This document shows positions 44,404 through 53,180 of a stretch of DNA of 53,180 nt, piece after piece. The notes under the pieces were generated by a model. The model saw only the letters and a program-made list of their open reading frames with translations. It was not told the origin of the DNA and searched no databases. Position numbers and translations under genes: made by a program. The DNA lies in contig CAJJBW010000009.1 in the NCBI GenBank assembly GCA_905182515.1, forward strand, positions 1 to 53,180. Reading direction: 5' to 3'. This DNA is from an uncultured Candidatus Poseidoniales archaeon (lineage in GTDB: Archaea > Thermoplasmatota > Poseidoniia > Poseidoniales > Thalassarchaeaceae). The stretch's first letter is position 1. Each line of letters opens with the position of its first letter.

Positions 44404-46262
44404 ATTATCCATTCACCTACGTCTTCCAATAAATCTAGTATATTTTTATTAGATGGAGGTGAATTTCTTTCGGTTAAATGTATGGCATGAAATAATCGTA
44501 ATCCAATTGTCATATCTGGCTGTTTTTCCAATAATTTTGACATTATTCCATAATCCTTAGCCCAATCTTTAGCATGAGGTGATAGTTCATCAATAAATGC
44601 ATTAAATTGATTAGGTGCAGTTGCTGTTCCTGCAGGTAACTTTGGCCTATTGATGATTTCTTTAGGAAGGTCAGTATGCTTAGCCGCTTCCCTCAAGGCC
44701 ATTTTCTCATTTGAGTTAGAAATTCGCCAATTGAATGGTAACTTATTTGACTCTGCCCTATGTTTACTTCCTAAAAAGGGAACTCTAGCTTCTAATCCAA
44801 AACACATACTATGTCTATCTGCAAGCCTTAACTGAAAGTTTGATAATTGCCCCCGTTCCATTTCAAAGCGTAATGTTTCTTGTAGTGAATCATAATTTTC
44901 ACCATCAAATATTTTATCATCATGCCAATCAAAACCAGGTCCATAATTTATGTCTGGAAATATATTTTTGTCTATTAATTCCAATCTACTTTTAACTATG
45001 TTTTTATGTTTGTCAAGGTCTTTATATCTTGAATAACCTGCATGCAGTTCATCTGCACCTTGTCCGCAAAGACCTACTTTGACATTTTTTGACATGTCTG
45101 CAAATAGTGGTTGCCAAAACAACACGGAAACATCCAATTCCTCTCCATGCCATGCAAATTTAGGTAAATCAGTCCAGAAAATATCATCCTCCATAATACT
45201 AGAATGTAATCTTATATCTTGATTTTGGGCTACACTTTCTGCAGCTAATAAATCAGGATTATCTTCACTGCCTGCTATTGTCCAGCATTCAGGAGGTGGA
45301 CTTCCAGTATCAATAGAAAATTTAGTCGATATCGCGGTAATTAAACTAGAATCAAGTCCACCGGAAAGCACTATTCCGATAGGTACATCTGACATCAACC
45401 TATCTTCAACACTTGATTTTAAGCTGTCAAATAATACTTTGGATTGAGTTGATGGGTCCCAAGATGTTGTTGGAGAAATGACATCTTTAGAAAACGTACT
45501 GATGCCAGTCAAAACTGCTCGGCCATTGTTGTCAATTGACCAAGTCTCTACAGTACCAGGCGCTACTTGAGTAACTCCCTCGAATAAAGTCGTTCTATCA
45601 ATTGTGTACTCATATGAGAGTCTTGCATATAATGCCTTAATATTGGGCTTTGGAACAAATTTAGGATGAGCATAAAATGATTTAATTTCTGAGGAAAACA
45701 TCAATGTACCATCATCCAAAATTGTCCTAAATAGAGGTTTGACACCCATCGCATCTCTTGAAAGGATTAATTCTCCTTGATTAGGATTCCAAATAGAGAA
45801 TCCCCAAATGCCATCTAATTTCTTAATCCATTGATTATGTTTGGTAGCAGGATTTCCAATTTTAGAATAGTTAGGAGTGTGATATAAATTTAAATTACCG
45901 TTATTTTTAGGAATCGGAAGAGGAGTATTGTTTGGAGGGTTGTGTTTGTGATGAAGTGCAAGTATAACTTCTGCATCTCCATTGGTCCTCCAAGGGTAAT
46001 TTCTAATTCCTGATTTAATGGCTTTATAATTGTAAATTTCACCATTTTGTATTAAAACAGACCCCTGGTCAGACCCCATTGGTTGATTAGACCCCGATAT
46101 GTCAATAATTGATAATCTAGCATGACTTAATGAAATAGAACCATTTTTCATAGAATCAGAGTAGATGTTGATGCCGTCTGGCCCTCGGTGAGATAAACAA
46201 GAGGCCATTGATAGTACGATATCAGAATCAGCGTGGCCGAATAACCCAGAAATCCCACACAT
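44400..46262 (-). CDS. asnB: Asparagine synthase (glutamine-hydrolysing)
   Basis: 620 residues from ATG 46262. This start gives MCGISGLFG, placing the catalytic Cys at position 2, which must be exposed; an upstream ATG (46271) would add three residues. The glutaminase domain has SHRGPDG. The synthetase domain has the pyrophosphate loop LSGGLDSSLI and later GADELHAGYSRY. An insert of about 30 residues (rich in Asn/Pro, about residues 110-140) lies before LDGIWGFSIWN. It converts aspartate to asparagine using glutamine. TATA-like AT-rich tracts lie at about 46301-46310 and GAGAGG precedes the start. Confidence 0.93.
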   Translation of the reverse strand: MCGISGLFGHADSDIVLSMASCLSHRGPDGINIYSDSMKNGSISLSHARLSIIDISGSNQPMGSDQGSVLIQNGEIYNYKAIKSGIRNYPWRTNGDAEVILALHHKHNPPNNTPLPIPKNNGNLNLYHTPNYSKIGNPATKHNQWIKKLDGIWGFSIWNPNQGELILSRDAMGVKPLFRTILDDGTLMFSSEIKSFYAHPKFVPKPNIKALYARLSYEYTIDRTTLFEGVTQVAPGTVETWSIDNNGRAVLTGISTFSKDVISPTTSWDPSTQSKVLFDSLKSSVEDRLMSDVPIGIVLSGGLDSSLITAISTKFSIDTGSPPPECWTIAGSEDNPDLLAAESVAQNQDIRLHSSIMEDDIFWTDLPKFAWHGEELDVSVLFWQPLFADMSKNVKVGLCGQGADELHAGYSRYKDLDKHKNIVKSRLELIDKNIFPDINYGPGFDWHDDKIFDGENYDSLQETLRFEMERGQLSNFQLRLADRHSMCFGLEARVPFLGSKHRAESNKLPFNWRISNSNEKMALREAAKHTDLPKEIINRPKLPAGTATAPNQFNAFIDELSPHAKDWAKDYGIMSKLLEKQPDMTIGLRLFHAIHLTERNSPPSNKNILDLLEDVGEWII

Positions 46263-46361
46263 TGATTGCATTACCTCTCTATTTCATTATTTTAATTCTA
46301 TTTTAAAAAAGTTATTACTAACATAAAAACCAAGTATTATTATTTATAAAATGAGTTAGAG

Positions 46362-46466
46362 TTAAAAAAATCTAATTAAAATAATAAGAGATCCAAACGA
46401 TGCTAATGCCCAAATGAACATGTATACATTTTGAGATAATTGAGGGTCTTCTTTCTCAGCAGTCAT
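46362..46466 (-). CDS. Small single-TM membrane protein (34 residues)
   Basis: This short frame lies in the roughly 250-base gap between the asparagine synthetase and the polyprenol-kinase-like genes. It encodes 34 residues: an acidic N-terminal dozen, then a hydrophobic helix (MFIWALASFGSLIILIRFF). An in-frame ATG at 46475 would add three residues. The stop lies in a run of seven T (minus strand), which would also suit a terminator. Such layouts are common in small membrane proteins, but the frame could be chance in AT-rich DNA. No ribosome-binding site is obvious. Confidence 0.4.
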   Translation of the reverse strand: MTAEKEDPQLSQNVYMFIWALASFGSLIILIRFF

Positions 46467-46517
46467 GACTATCATTTAACCCAAAGTAAAGGATATTGTA
46501 AAGATGACGGTAGAATG

Positions 46518-47165
46518 TCAGACTAAGGGCAAAAGTATCACCATTGCAGCCAGAGGGAAAAGGACCATTGTTGCATTGTCATCAATATATTTTAGTTGTG
46601 GAATTTCGCCTAATACTGTCAGAGGCGCAAGAAATATAGATAATAGTATTGGAGTTTGAATAAAATAACTACAACCAAACCAAATCATATATGAACAGAT
46701 AAGCCCTGCTATAATTGCCACTTTCATATCTTTTTTTTGCCTTTTTATCTCCCCCATAAGTGGGTCAACAAACGTCAAACCAAAAATTATAGGAATACCA
46801 TATAAACCAGATTTTAGACCACCCTCAGGGCCTTCCGGGGCAATCAGGAAAACTAACGTTGTAGAAAATGCACCCCATGCCAATGCTGAAATTTGCATAG
46901 ATTCATATTCTCTTTGACCTATGACAACTATGCCGAATTTTAACCTGATAACTTCAAGAATTATGATAGATATACAAACGATACTGACTAATTGATCGAT
47001 ACTAACTTGTAAGCTGGAAGCTATATTTTTTCCATTTGTATAATAAATAATTGGTATAATTGACATTGATAAATGCGTGAGGCGCCTAAATGCATGCCCT
47101 CCTAACCCGCCGACTGAATGTTTTACATGGTCAACTAAAGCATCAGAATTAGGTTGTTCATGCAT
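46518..47165 (-). CDS. Polyprenol/dolichol kinase-like membrane protein
   Basis: 215 residues, about seven helices. The end, EIPQLKYIDDNATMVLFPLA, matches the DDN-T motif of CTP-dependent dolichol/phytol kinases (the COG0170 family), and the N-terminus RRLTHLSMSIIPIIYY fits the RK-x-x-H start of the family. Members phosphorylate an isoprenoid alcohol, here perhaps the lipid carrier or a geranylgeraniol. The gene is immediately after meaB on the same strand (its start abuts the meaB stop), but a functional link to it is not evident. Confidence 0.6.
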   Translation of the reverse strand: MHEQPNSDALVDHVKHSVGGLGGHAFRRLTHLSMSIIPIIYYTNGKNIASSLQVSIDQLVSIVCISIIILEVIRLKFGIVVIGQREYESMQISALAWGAFSTTLVFLIAPEGPEGGLKSGLYGIPIIFGLTFVDPLMGEIKRQKKDMKVAIIAGLICSYMIWFGCSYFIQTPILLSIFLAPLTVLGEIPQLKYIDDNATMVLFPLAAMVILLPLV

Positions 47166-48059
47166 CTAAATCTCTTCCTCCAATAGTCCCTTGCAAACCA
47201 TATCCGAAGCTTCATCAAGTGTTATTGTTCCGGTATTTAGTTGTTCGAGTAAATCATTTAAGTCAGGGTATGAAAGTAAACGTGAATCCCAGAATGAAAG
47301 TAAACGCTCTTTAAGTCTTATAAAGTTTTCATCTTCATAATTGTGGCATTTTTCTATTGAGGCAATTAACGAAATAATGCCATCTCCATTTAGTGCAGAA
47401 ACTAAATGGACATCTACATTTGAAGATTTTGACATATCCAAAGAATAAATTATTGAGTCAAAAGTTTCCTTTGCGCTGGGGATATCTGATTTGTTAATTG
47501 CTATTATGTCTGCTAATTCTATTATTCCAGCTTTTTCAGCTTGAATTATATCGCCCCTGTCTGGCCCCTCTACTAACAGTATTCTATCCGTAAATGCGGC
47601 AATCCTTGTTTGAGATTGGCCAGAACCGACTGTTTCAATTATTATTTTTGACCAACCTGCAGCCGCTAATACATCAATCATTGGATCAATAAAATATGAC
47701 AATCCACCGGGATGATTACGTGTTGCTATCGACCTAACATAAACAGAATCAGAAGAATCAGAGCCTTGCATCCTCATTCTATCGCCAAGAAGTGCCCCTC
47801 CTGACTTAGGAGAGGAAGGATCTACGGCTAATACTGCTACTCTTTCCCCTCTTCTCACCCATTCAGATATCATCGATCCAATTAAGGTAGATTTTCCAAC
47901 TCCTGGAGGGCCAGTTACACCAAGAGTCCAAGTTTTTGATTTTTTAAGCCCGGGATTGAATCCCAATTCTATTCTAGAAATTAGTTTTCCCAAACTACGT
48001 CTATCGCCCCTTAATGCTGATTCCAGAAGTTCAGAATCTTCAATCAACACCAACGCCAT
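47166..48059 (-). CDS. meaB: MeaB/ArgK-type GTPase, methylmalonyl-CoA mutase chaperone
   Basis: 297 residues. The G1 P-loop GPPGVGKS is at residues 50-57. Further signatures are AVDPSSPKSGGALLGDRMRM and ETVGSGQSQ, then an NKSD G4 motif. In the family this protein protects and reloads the adenosylcobalamin mutase. The gene's start overlaps the end of the mutase subunit gene by 16 bases, a strong functional pairing. It is 297 residues, slightly short for the family, which is often 310-330. Confidence 0.95.
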   Translation of the reverse strand: MALVLIEDSELLESALRGDRRSLGKLISRIELGFNPGLKKSKTWTLGVTGPPGVGKSTLIGSMISEWVRRGERVAVLAVDPSSPKSGGALLGDRMRMQGSDSSDSVYVRSIATRNHPGGLSYFIDPMIDVLAAAGWSKIIIETVGSGQSQTRIAAFTDRILLVEGPDRGDIIQAEKAGIIELADIIAINKSDIPSAKETFDSIIYSLDMSKSSNVDVHLVSALNGDGIISLIASIEKCHNYEDENFIRLKERLLSFWDSRLLSYPDLNDLLEQLNTGTITLDEASDMVCKGLLEEEI

Positions 48060-48481
48060 CCTAGATCTTCTCCTACTCCGGTTGGCATTTTATTTAATTT
48101 ACGATTTTCCACTTCGGATAAAAATTCTGTGATTGTATTAGAATGCGTTCCTGGCCCAAATATCGCCCTAACTCCAGAGTCAAACAGAATTTGGTGATCA
48201 TGTTCTGGAATAATTCCTCCCGCAAATACAACAACATCATGCATATTTGATGACTTTAACTTTTCACATATTTTTGGTATTAGTACCTGATGCGCACCAG
48301 ATAGTGATGAAAGCCCTAAGGCATGGGCATCTTCATCAATCATAATCCGAGTAATTTCCTCAGGGGTTTTGCGTATGCCTGTGTAAATGACTTCATGCCC
48401 GGCGTCCCGTAGAATTCTTGTTATGACTTTTGCACCCCTATCATGACCATCCAAACCAGGTTTAGCAATTACAATTCGCAT
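48044..48481 (-). CDS. Methylmalonyl-CoA mutase cobalamin-binding (C-terminal) subunit
   Basis: 145 residues from ATG 48481, supported by GGTGGT; longer in-frame starts (to 48559) are unlikely because MRIVIAKPGLDGHDRG begins the domain. The B12 site motif DGHDRG gives His13 as the lower cobalt ligand, and LSSLSGAH and FAGGIIP are the other loop motifs. It forms half of the mutase, which converts (R)-methylmalonyl-CoA to succinyl-CoA. The large catalytic subunit is not in the window. It overlaps meaB and faces the carboxylase gene. Confidence 0.93.
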   Translation of the reverse strand: MRIVIAKPGLDGHDRGAKVITRILRDAGHEVIYTGIRKTPEEITRIMIDEDAHALGLSSLSGAHQVLIPKICEKLKSSNMHDVVVFAGGIIPEHDHQILFDSGVRAIFGPGTHSNTITEFLSEVENRKLNKMPTGVGEDLGWRWC

Positions 48482-48595
48482 CTCTACCACCACTACCGAA
48501 CACCTCACATATTTTGAAATATCCCCTACAGAATAGTTTTTTAAAAATAATAGACGCAATGCTCAAGGGCGTCCTTACTCAATCAATGGATAGAT

Positions 48596-50149
48596 ATGAC
48601 TGGGCATGATGAACTGACGGATGATCTGCGCCGGAGAAAAAGCCGATCTGAAACTGGAGGCGGCAATGAAAGAATCGCGGCTCAACATGCGAAAGGGAAA
48701 ATGACTGCTAGAGAAAGAATAGATTATATGCTTGATGAAGATAGTTTCATGGAAATTGACTCCCTAGTTGAACACAGGTGTCATGATTTTGAAATGGAGA
48801 AGAATAAGATCCCCGGTGATGGAGTAGTTTGCGGCCACGGAACTATAAATGGTAGATTGATTTACTGTTTTGCACAAGATTTTACTGTATATGGCGGGTC
48901 ATTAGGGGAAATGCATGGCTTAAAAATTTGTAAAATTTTAGATATGGCAATAAAAACTGGAGCACCAATAATTGGCTTAAATGATAGTGGCGGTGCTAGA
49001 ATTCAAGAAGGGGTGGCGAGTTTGGGTTCATATGCAGAAATATTTTTTAGAAATGTTAGAGCAAGTGGAGTAATTCCACAAATTTCAGTTATAATGGGGC
49101 CATGCGCAGGTGGTGCAGTATATTCTCCTGCAATCACGGACTTCGTAATCATGGTCGATAAAACATCTCATATGTTCATTACTGGCCCTGAAGTAATTAA
49201 AACGGTTACAAATGAAGAAGTTTCATTTGAAGATTTGGGTGGAGCGAACACTCATGCATCGAAATCTGGAGTCACCCATTTCATTGCAGAAGATGATAAA
49301 GAAGCATTGGAAATAACAAAGGAGTTAATTGGGTTTATGCCATCTAATAATTTAGAAAAACCACCTACAAAGGGAACAAATGACCCATATGATAGAATAT
49401 GTGATTCATTGGATTCATTGATACCTGCGGATCCTGGGCAACCTTATGACATTACAGATGTTATTGAAGAGATTTTAGATGATGGTGCATTCTTAGAAAT
49501 ACAAGGAGATTTTGCCCCAAACATCGTAGTAGGTTTTGGCAGATTAGGAGGGCATACAGTAGGAATAGTCGGCAATCAACCCAAGTTTTTAGCTGGCTGT
49601 TTAGACATAAATGCATCCATTAAAGCGGCTCGTTTTGTAAGGTTTTGTGATTCGTTCAATATTTCACTAGTGACGCTAGTAGATGTTCCTGGTTTCTTGC
49701 CTGGAGCTAGTCAGGAATGGGGGGGGATCATCAGGCATGGCGCTAAATTACTATACGCATACGCAGAAGCCACTGTACCCAAACTTACGGTAATTACAAG
49801 AAAGGCATACGGAGGAGCATATGACGTAATGTCATCAAAACATATTCGAGGAGATTACAATATCGCTTGGCCTAGTGCCCAACTTGCAGTAATGGGTGCA
49901 AGCGGAGCAGTACAAATAATACATCGTAAACGTATTCAAACTGCAGGGAATCCAGAACAAGAACGAGAAAGATTAGTTGACGATTATAATGAAACTTTTG
50001 CGAATCCCTATCGCGCAGCAGCATTAGGGTATCTTGATGACGTTATTCAACCAAATGAAACTAGAATTGTCCTAATTAAAGCATTAGGAGCATTATTAGA
50101 AAAAGAAGAAATTAGGCCTGCTAGAAAACATGGAAATATCCCATTATGA
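48596..50149 (+). CDS. pccB: Propionyl-CoA (acyl-CoA) carboxylase beta subunit, carboxyltransferase
   Basis: 517 residues. Typical blocks are the N-terminal [17 protein letters not shown], the first oxyanion-hole region [27 protein letters not shown] and, in the C-terminal crotonase-like domain, [23 protein letters not shown] plus [12 protein letters not shown]. This subunit transfers CO2 from carboxybiotin to propionyl-CoA (or acetyl-CoA) to make methylmalonyl-CoA. The following gene encodes a small candidate subunit, then a biotin carrier. The biotin carboxylase is not here, so it must be elsewhere. It is divergent from the mutase gene. Confidence 0.95.
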   Translation: MTGHDELTDDLRRRKSRSETGGGNERIAAQHAKGKMTARERIDYMLDEDSFMEIDSLVEHRCHDFEMEKNKIPGDGVVCGHGTINGRLIYCFAQDFTVYGGSLGEMHGLKICKILDMAIKTGAPIIGLNDSGGARIQEGVASLGSYAEIFFRNVRASGVIPQISVIMGPCAGGAVYSPAITDFVIMVDKTSHMFITGPEVIKTVTNEEVSFEDLGGANTHASKSGVTHFIAEDDKEALEITKELIGFMPSNNLEKPPTKGTNDPYDRICDSLDSLIPADPGQPYDITDVIEEILDDGAFLEIQGDFAPNIVVGFGRLGGHTVGIVGNQPKFLAGCLDINASIKAARFVRFCDSFNISLVTLVDVPGFLPGASQEWGGIIRHGAKLLYAYAEATVPKLTVITRKAYGGAYDVMSSKHIRGDYNIAWPSAQLAVMGASGAVQIIHRKRIQTAGNPEQERERLVDDYNETFANPYRAAALGYLDDVIQPNETRIVLIKALGALLEKEEIRPARKHGNIPL

Positions 50150-50158
50150 GTCGATTAA

Positions 50159-50353
50159 ATGCTAAACAATAATATAGACAAAACCTTAATTGCAGCTATC
50201 TCTGCAGTATTGCTTTTTGAAAGAGAAGGTTCTATCATATCTATATCATCATCAAGAAGAAAGGGATCTAATTGGAATCAGGATCATCGTAGAACATCAT
50301 TTGGAAAAAGTAATCTTTTACATACAAGAAACAAGAGAAGTACACTGAGGTGA
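50159..50353 (+). CDS. Small candidate carboxylase accessory subunit
   Basis: 64 residues between the carboxyltransferase and biotin-carrier genes, on the same strand. The helix IAAISAVLLFE followed by a stretch with W and basic residues (GSNWNQDHRRTSFGKS) is reminiscent of the C-terminal part of small gamma/epsilon subunits found with decarboxylase and acyl-CoA carboxylase complexes. The resemblance is weak, and no membrane helix as in oxaloacetate decarboxylase gamma is obvious beyond the first segment. Its stop (TGA in GAGGTGA) overlaps the ribosome-binding site of the next gene, which supports a real coupled gene. Confidence 0.45.
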   Translation: MLNNNIDKTLIAAISAVLLFEREGSIISISSSRRKGSNWNQDHRRTSFGKSNLLHTRNKRSTLR

Positions 50354-50357
50354 TAAC

Positions 50358-50750
50358 GTGTCTGAAATAAGAAAAGTTATAGTCGATGGAGAAGAATTTG
50401 AAGTACAAATGGAAAAAAATGGAAATTCATGGATTGTGAGTATCAAAGATAGAGAATTTGACATTAAAGTAGAAGGTATGAAAAATAAAATTTCTAAGAA
50501 TAAGAAGAAAAGTCGACATAGTAATATGAATGGCGTAGTATCTTCAAACATTCCTGGAAAAATAATTACTGTCAACTATGAAATTGGAAACCTAGTTAAT
50601 GTAGGCGACGTATTATTAATACTAGAGGCTATGAAAATGCAAAATGAGTTAACCGCACCAATTAAGGGGATAATAACAGAAGTTAATTGTTCACCAGGAG
50701 ATGTAATTGAAGCCAGTGTACCATTAATAGTGATAGACAGGAAAGAGTAA
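50358..50750 (+). CDS. Biotin carboxyl carrier protein
   Basis: 130 residues from GTG 50358 with GAGGTGAT upstream. The biotin attachment motif EAMKM has Lys93, in the C-terminal biotinyl domain that begins at about residue 60 (VSSNIPGKIITVN). A beta-rich N-terminal region (about residues 1-40) and a Lys/Arg-rich linker (NKISKNKKKSRH) precede it. The carrier shuttles carboxybiotin from a biotin carboxylase to the carboxyltransferase encoded upstream. It is the likely substrate of the biotin ligase fused at about 33.6 kb. Confidence 0.94.
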   Translation: MSEIRKVIVDGEEFEVQMEKNGNSWIVSIKDREFDIKVEGMKNKISKNKKKSRHSNMNGVVSSNIPGKIITVNYEIGNLVNVGDVLLILEAMKMQNELTAPIKGIITEVNCSPGDVIEASVPLIVIDRKE

Positions 50751-50751
50751 A

Positions 50752-50934
50752 GTGACTGTGATTTGCGATTATCCAAATTGCAAAAATAAAGGCCCACTAA
50801 AGAGTAGACTATCACCAGAGAGTAAATTAATATTGAAAATGAAAAAGGCAATTTCATTAAAGGATGCATATCGAGAGTTTTATTATTGTAAAGAACATCA
50901 TGAAGTACTAATAAATCAAGTTTTGATAAAATGA
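50752..50934 (+). CDS. Small Cys/His protein, possible zinc binding
   Basis: 60 residues. CDYPNC near the N-terminus and CKEHH near residue 46 give three to four potential zinc ligands in a C-x4-C...C-x2-H pattern, with a helical, basic middle (LILKMKKAISLKDAYREF). The GTG start is one base after the BCCP stop, so it may be translationally coupled. I recognise no family. A metal-binding role is inferred only from the residues. Confidence 0.5.
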   Translation: MTVICDYPNCKNKGPLKSRLSPESKLILKMKKAISLKDAYREFYYCKEHHEVLINQVLIK

Positions 50935-50940
50935 AATAGG

Positions 50941-51603
50941 TTAAATTAGTCCTAAAGCGTCTTCAATTCTATTTAGTTCTGGCCCGGTAGAGCCAGCTCC
51001 AACTAAAGCGTGTGAGTCACTAGAAGTACAACCAGCTCCAACGAAAGGAGATCCAAAGGTCACAGTTCCAACCATTAAAGAGACTTTTAGTGTTGATTCC
51101 AATATAGATATTTCAGTTGGCGTAACATCAGGGTGCGCTAAAATTCCATTATTATTAGCCACAAGGAGACTTCCAATGGAGTCTTGGTGAGCAACAGTGG
51201 TTGCCTTAGTAGGGACTCCTAGTACGTCTTCTATCATCTCTAAACCAGAATCAGGCACCATGGGACTAACGATGGCTCCAAAATCATTACATTCAATTAA
51301 ATTGCCTGCAGCGTTAACACCGCTTTGCATAACTACGACATCTCCAAAACTAGTTAATTCTTCTAGTTCGGATTCAAATGCAATATCAGCAACCGCAATC
51401 CCGTTTTTATTACCTCTTAATAAACTACCAAGAAGAGCGGATCCCCCTACTGAGAATGGATGCATTTCCATATCAAAAGAAGATTGCAGTAGATCCATTG
51501 AAGGTGCATCAATTGAACTTGGATGAAACAATACGTTTCCTATAATGCTTAAATGTACACCTACTTGAGAATGTCCAAATAAGCCCCCTGTTGAAATAGC
51601 CAT
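50941..51603 (-). CDS. eif6: Translation initiation factor 6 (aIF6)
   Basis: 220 residues, normal for the family. The pentein-like repeats are visible: NPxxN-type turns, and segments GDVVVMQSGVNAAGNLIECND and LLVANNNGILAHPDVTPTEI, TVTFGSPFVGAGCTSSDSHALVG near the C-terminus. It binds the large ribosomal subunit and prevents association with the small subunit. The ATG is at 51603, 75 bases from the 5S rRNA 3' end on the same strand, so it may be transcribed separately or by read-through. It is a single gene here, not with L31e/L39e as in some archaea. Confidence 0.95.
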   Translation of the reverse strand: MAISTGGLFGHSQVGVHLSIIGNVLFHPSSIDAPSMDLLQSSFDMEMHPFSVGGSALLGSLLRGNKNGIAVADIAFESELEELTSFGDVVVMQSGVNAAGNLIECNDFGAIVSPMVPDSGLEMIEDVLGVPTKATTVAHQDSIGSLLVANNNGILAHPDVTPTEISILESTLKVSLMVGTVTFGSPFVGAGCTSSDSHALVGAGSTGPELNRIEDALGLI

Positions 51604-51677
51604 GTCATCATGTCCTCATTATTATGAATGGCTATCGCATGTTTAGATGTAATGTTTGCGGGGATAGAAGAAGAGAG

Positions 51678-51793
51678 GCACAACGACGAACGTTCCCGTG
51701 GGCTTTCGCACCACAGTACAAGAATCGACGCAGGAGGGCTTGACTTCCGGGTTCGATATGGGACCGGGTATTACCCCTCCGCTATGGCCGTGC
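51678..51793 (-). rRNA. 5S ribosomal RNA
   Basis: Read on the minus strand, the sequence has the 5S landmarks: the loop B/C region with CCCGGTCCCATATCGAACCCGGAAGTCAAGCCC, and the terminal helix I pairing GCACGGC (51787-51793) with GTTGTGC (51678-51684) including two G-U pairs. The length is about 116 bases by helix ends; mature ends may extend a few bases. It follows the 23S gene by about 85 bases with no tRNA between. Confidence 0.93.
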
Positions 51794-51877
51794 GCAACTC
51801 TTTCTTCGAAAAATATGAATTGATATGCGCTGTTGGACAGAGGCCCACATAGGCCTGGATTAGTGTAGAAATTAAAT

Positions 51878-53180
<1,303 letters not shown>

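Noticed and set aside
44110-46262. Insertion sequences or transposase remnants in the window
   Set aside because: Scanning the window I found no transposase-like product, terminal inverted repeats or target duplications; only the hairpin near 32.9 kb raised the question.

Overview
The window is archaeal, AT-rich and densely coded. It carries a KH/beta-CASP transcription-termination nuclease (FttA), an archaeal proteasome beta subunit, RNA polymerase genes rpo5-rpoB-rpoA1-rpoA2, ribosomal proteins S3Ae and L30e, aIF6, a COG1325 RNA-binding protein, ZPR1, SepF-like and FtsZ-like proteins. Bacterial-type genes sit among them: a PlsC-like acyltransferase, ThyA/DHFR, AsnB, a propionyl-CoA carboxylase beta subunit and MeaB. 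This mixture in a low-GC genome, with 23S-5S linked, best fits a marine planktonic euryarchaeon of the Poseidoniia type (Marine Group II, or the related Group III). The assignment is an inference from gene content, not from a tree.

Layout. 1-7.2 kb: tRNA-Pro, zinc-ribbon protein, small membrane protein, FttA, proteasome beta, SepF-like, ZPR1, TrpRS, saccharopine-dehydrogenase-like enzyme. 7.2-14.7 kb: exported protein, PlsC-like acyltransferase, thyA-folA, MazG and MTA phosphorylase, S3Ae with a SAP-like tail, COG1325 protein, ferredoxin, pdxS. 14.7-22.4 kb: a divergent locus holding four long coiled-coil proteins, a DtxR-type regulator, a polytopic membrane protein and an exported protein with cytoplasmic zinc ribbons. 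22.4-32.7 kb: unknown protein, L30e and the RNA polymerase operon. 32.7-37 kb: tRNA-Lys, an unexplained hairpin element, a methyltransferase/biotin-ligase fusion, an RNase P protein candidate, a membrane protein, an FtsZ-family protein and a TPR protein. 37-43.9 kb: a respiratory cluster (exported anchor protein, small membrane protein, Tat-exported Rieske protein, cytochrome b, a 927-residue fusion, ferredoxin, small membrane protein). 43.9-50.9 kb: alkyltransferase, asparagine synthetase, a small membrane ORF, polyprenol-kinase-like protein, MeaB, cobalamin-binding mutase subunit, carboxylase beta subunit, small candidate subunit, biotin carrier. 50.9 kb to the end: aIF6, 5S rRNA and the 3' part of 23S rRNA, all on the minus strand.

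How genes work together. The carboxylase, biotin carrier, mutase subunit and MeaB make a propionyl-CoA to succinyl-CoA module, and the biotin ligase fused at 33 kb could charge its carrier. ThyA, DHFR, MazG and MTA phosphorylase form a nucleotide/salvage block. The strongest candidate for an undescribed system is the 37-44 kb cluster. There the C-terminal half of a cytochrome b appears fused, through an extra extracytoplasmic domain, to an HdrD/GlpC-like iron-sulfur module with two CCG domains, next to a complete two-heme cytochrome b and a Rieske protein, and with no cytochrome c1/f. It suggests a quinone-linked complex exchanging electrons with a cytoplasmic thiol/disulfide or ferredoxin partner. 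A second candidate is the coiled-coil/zinc-ribbon locus at 14.7-22.4 kb. A third is a shared N-terminal domain on RNA polymerase subunits Rpo5 and Rpo1C.
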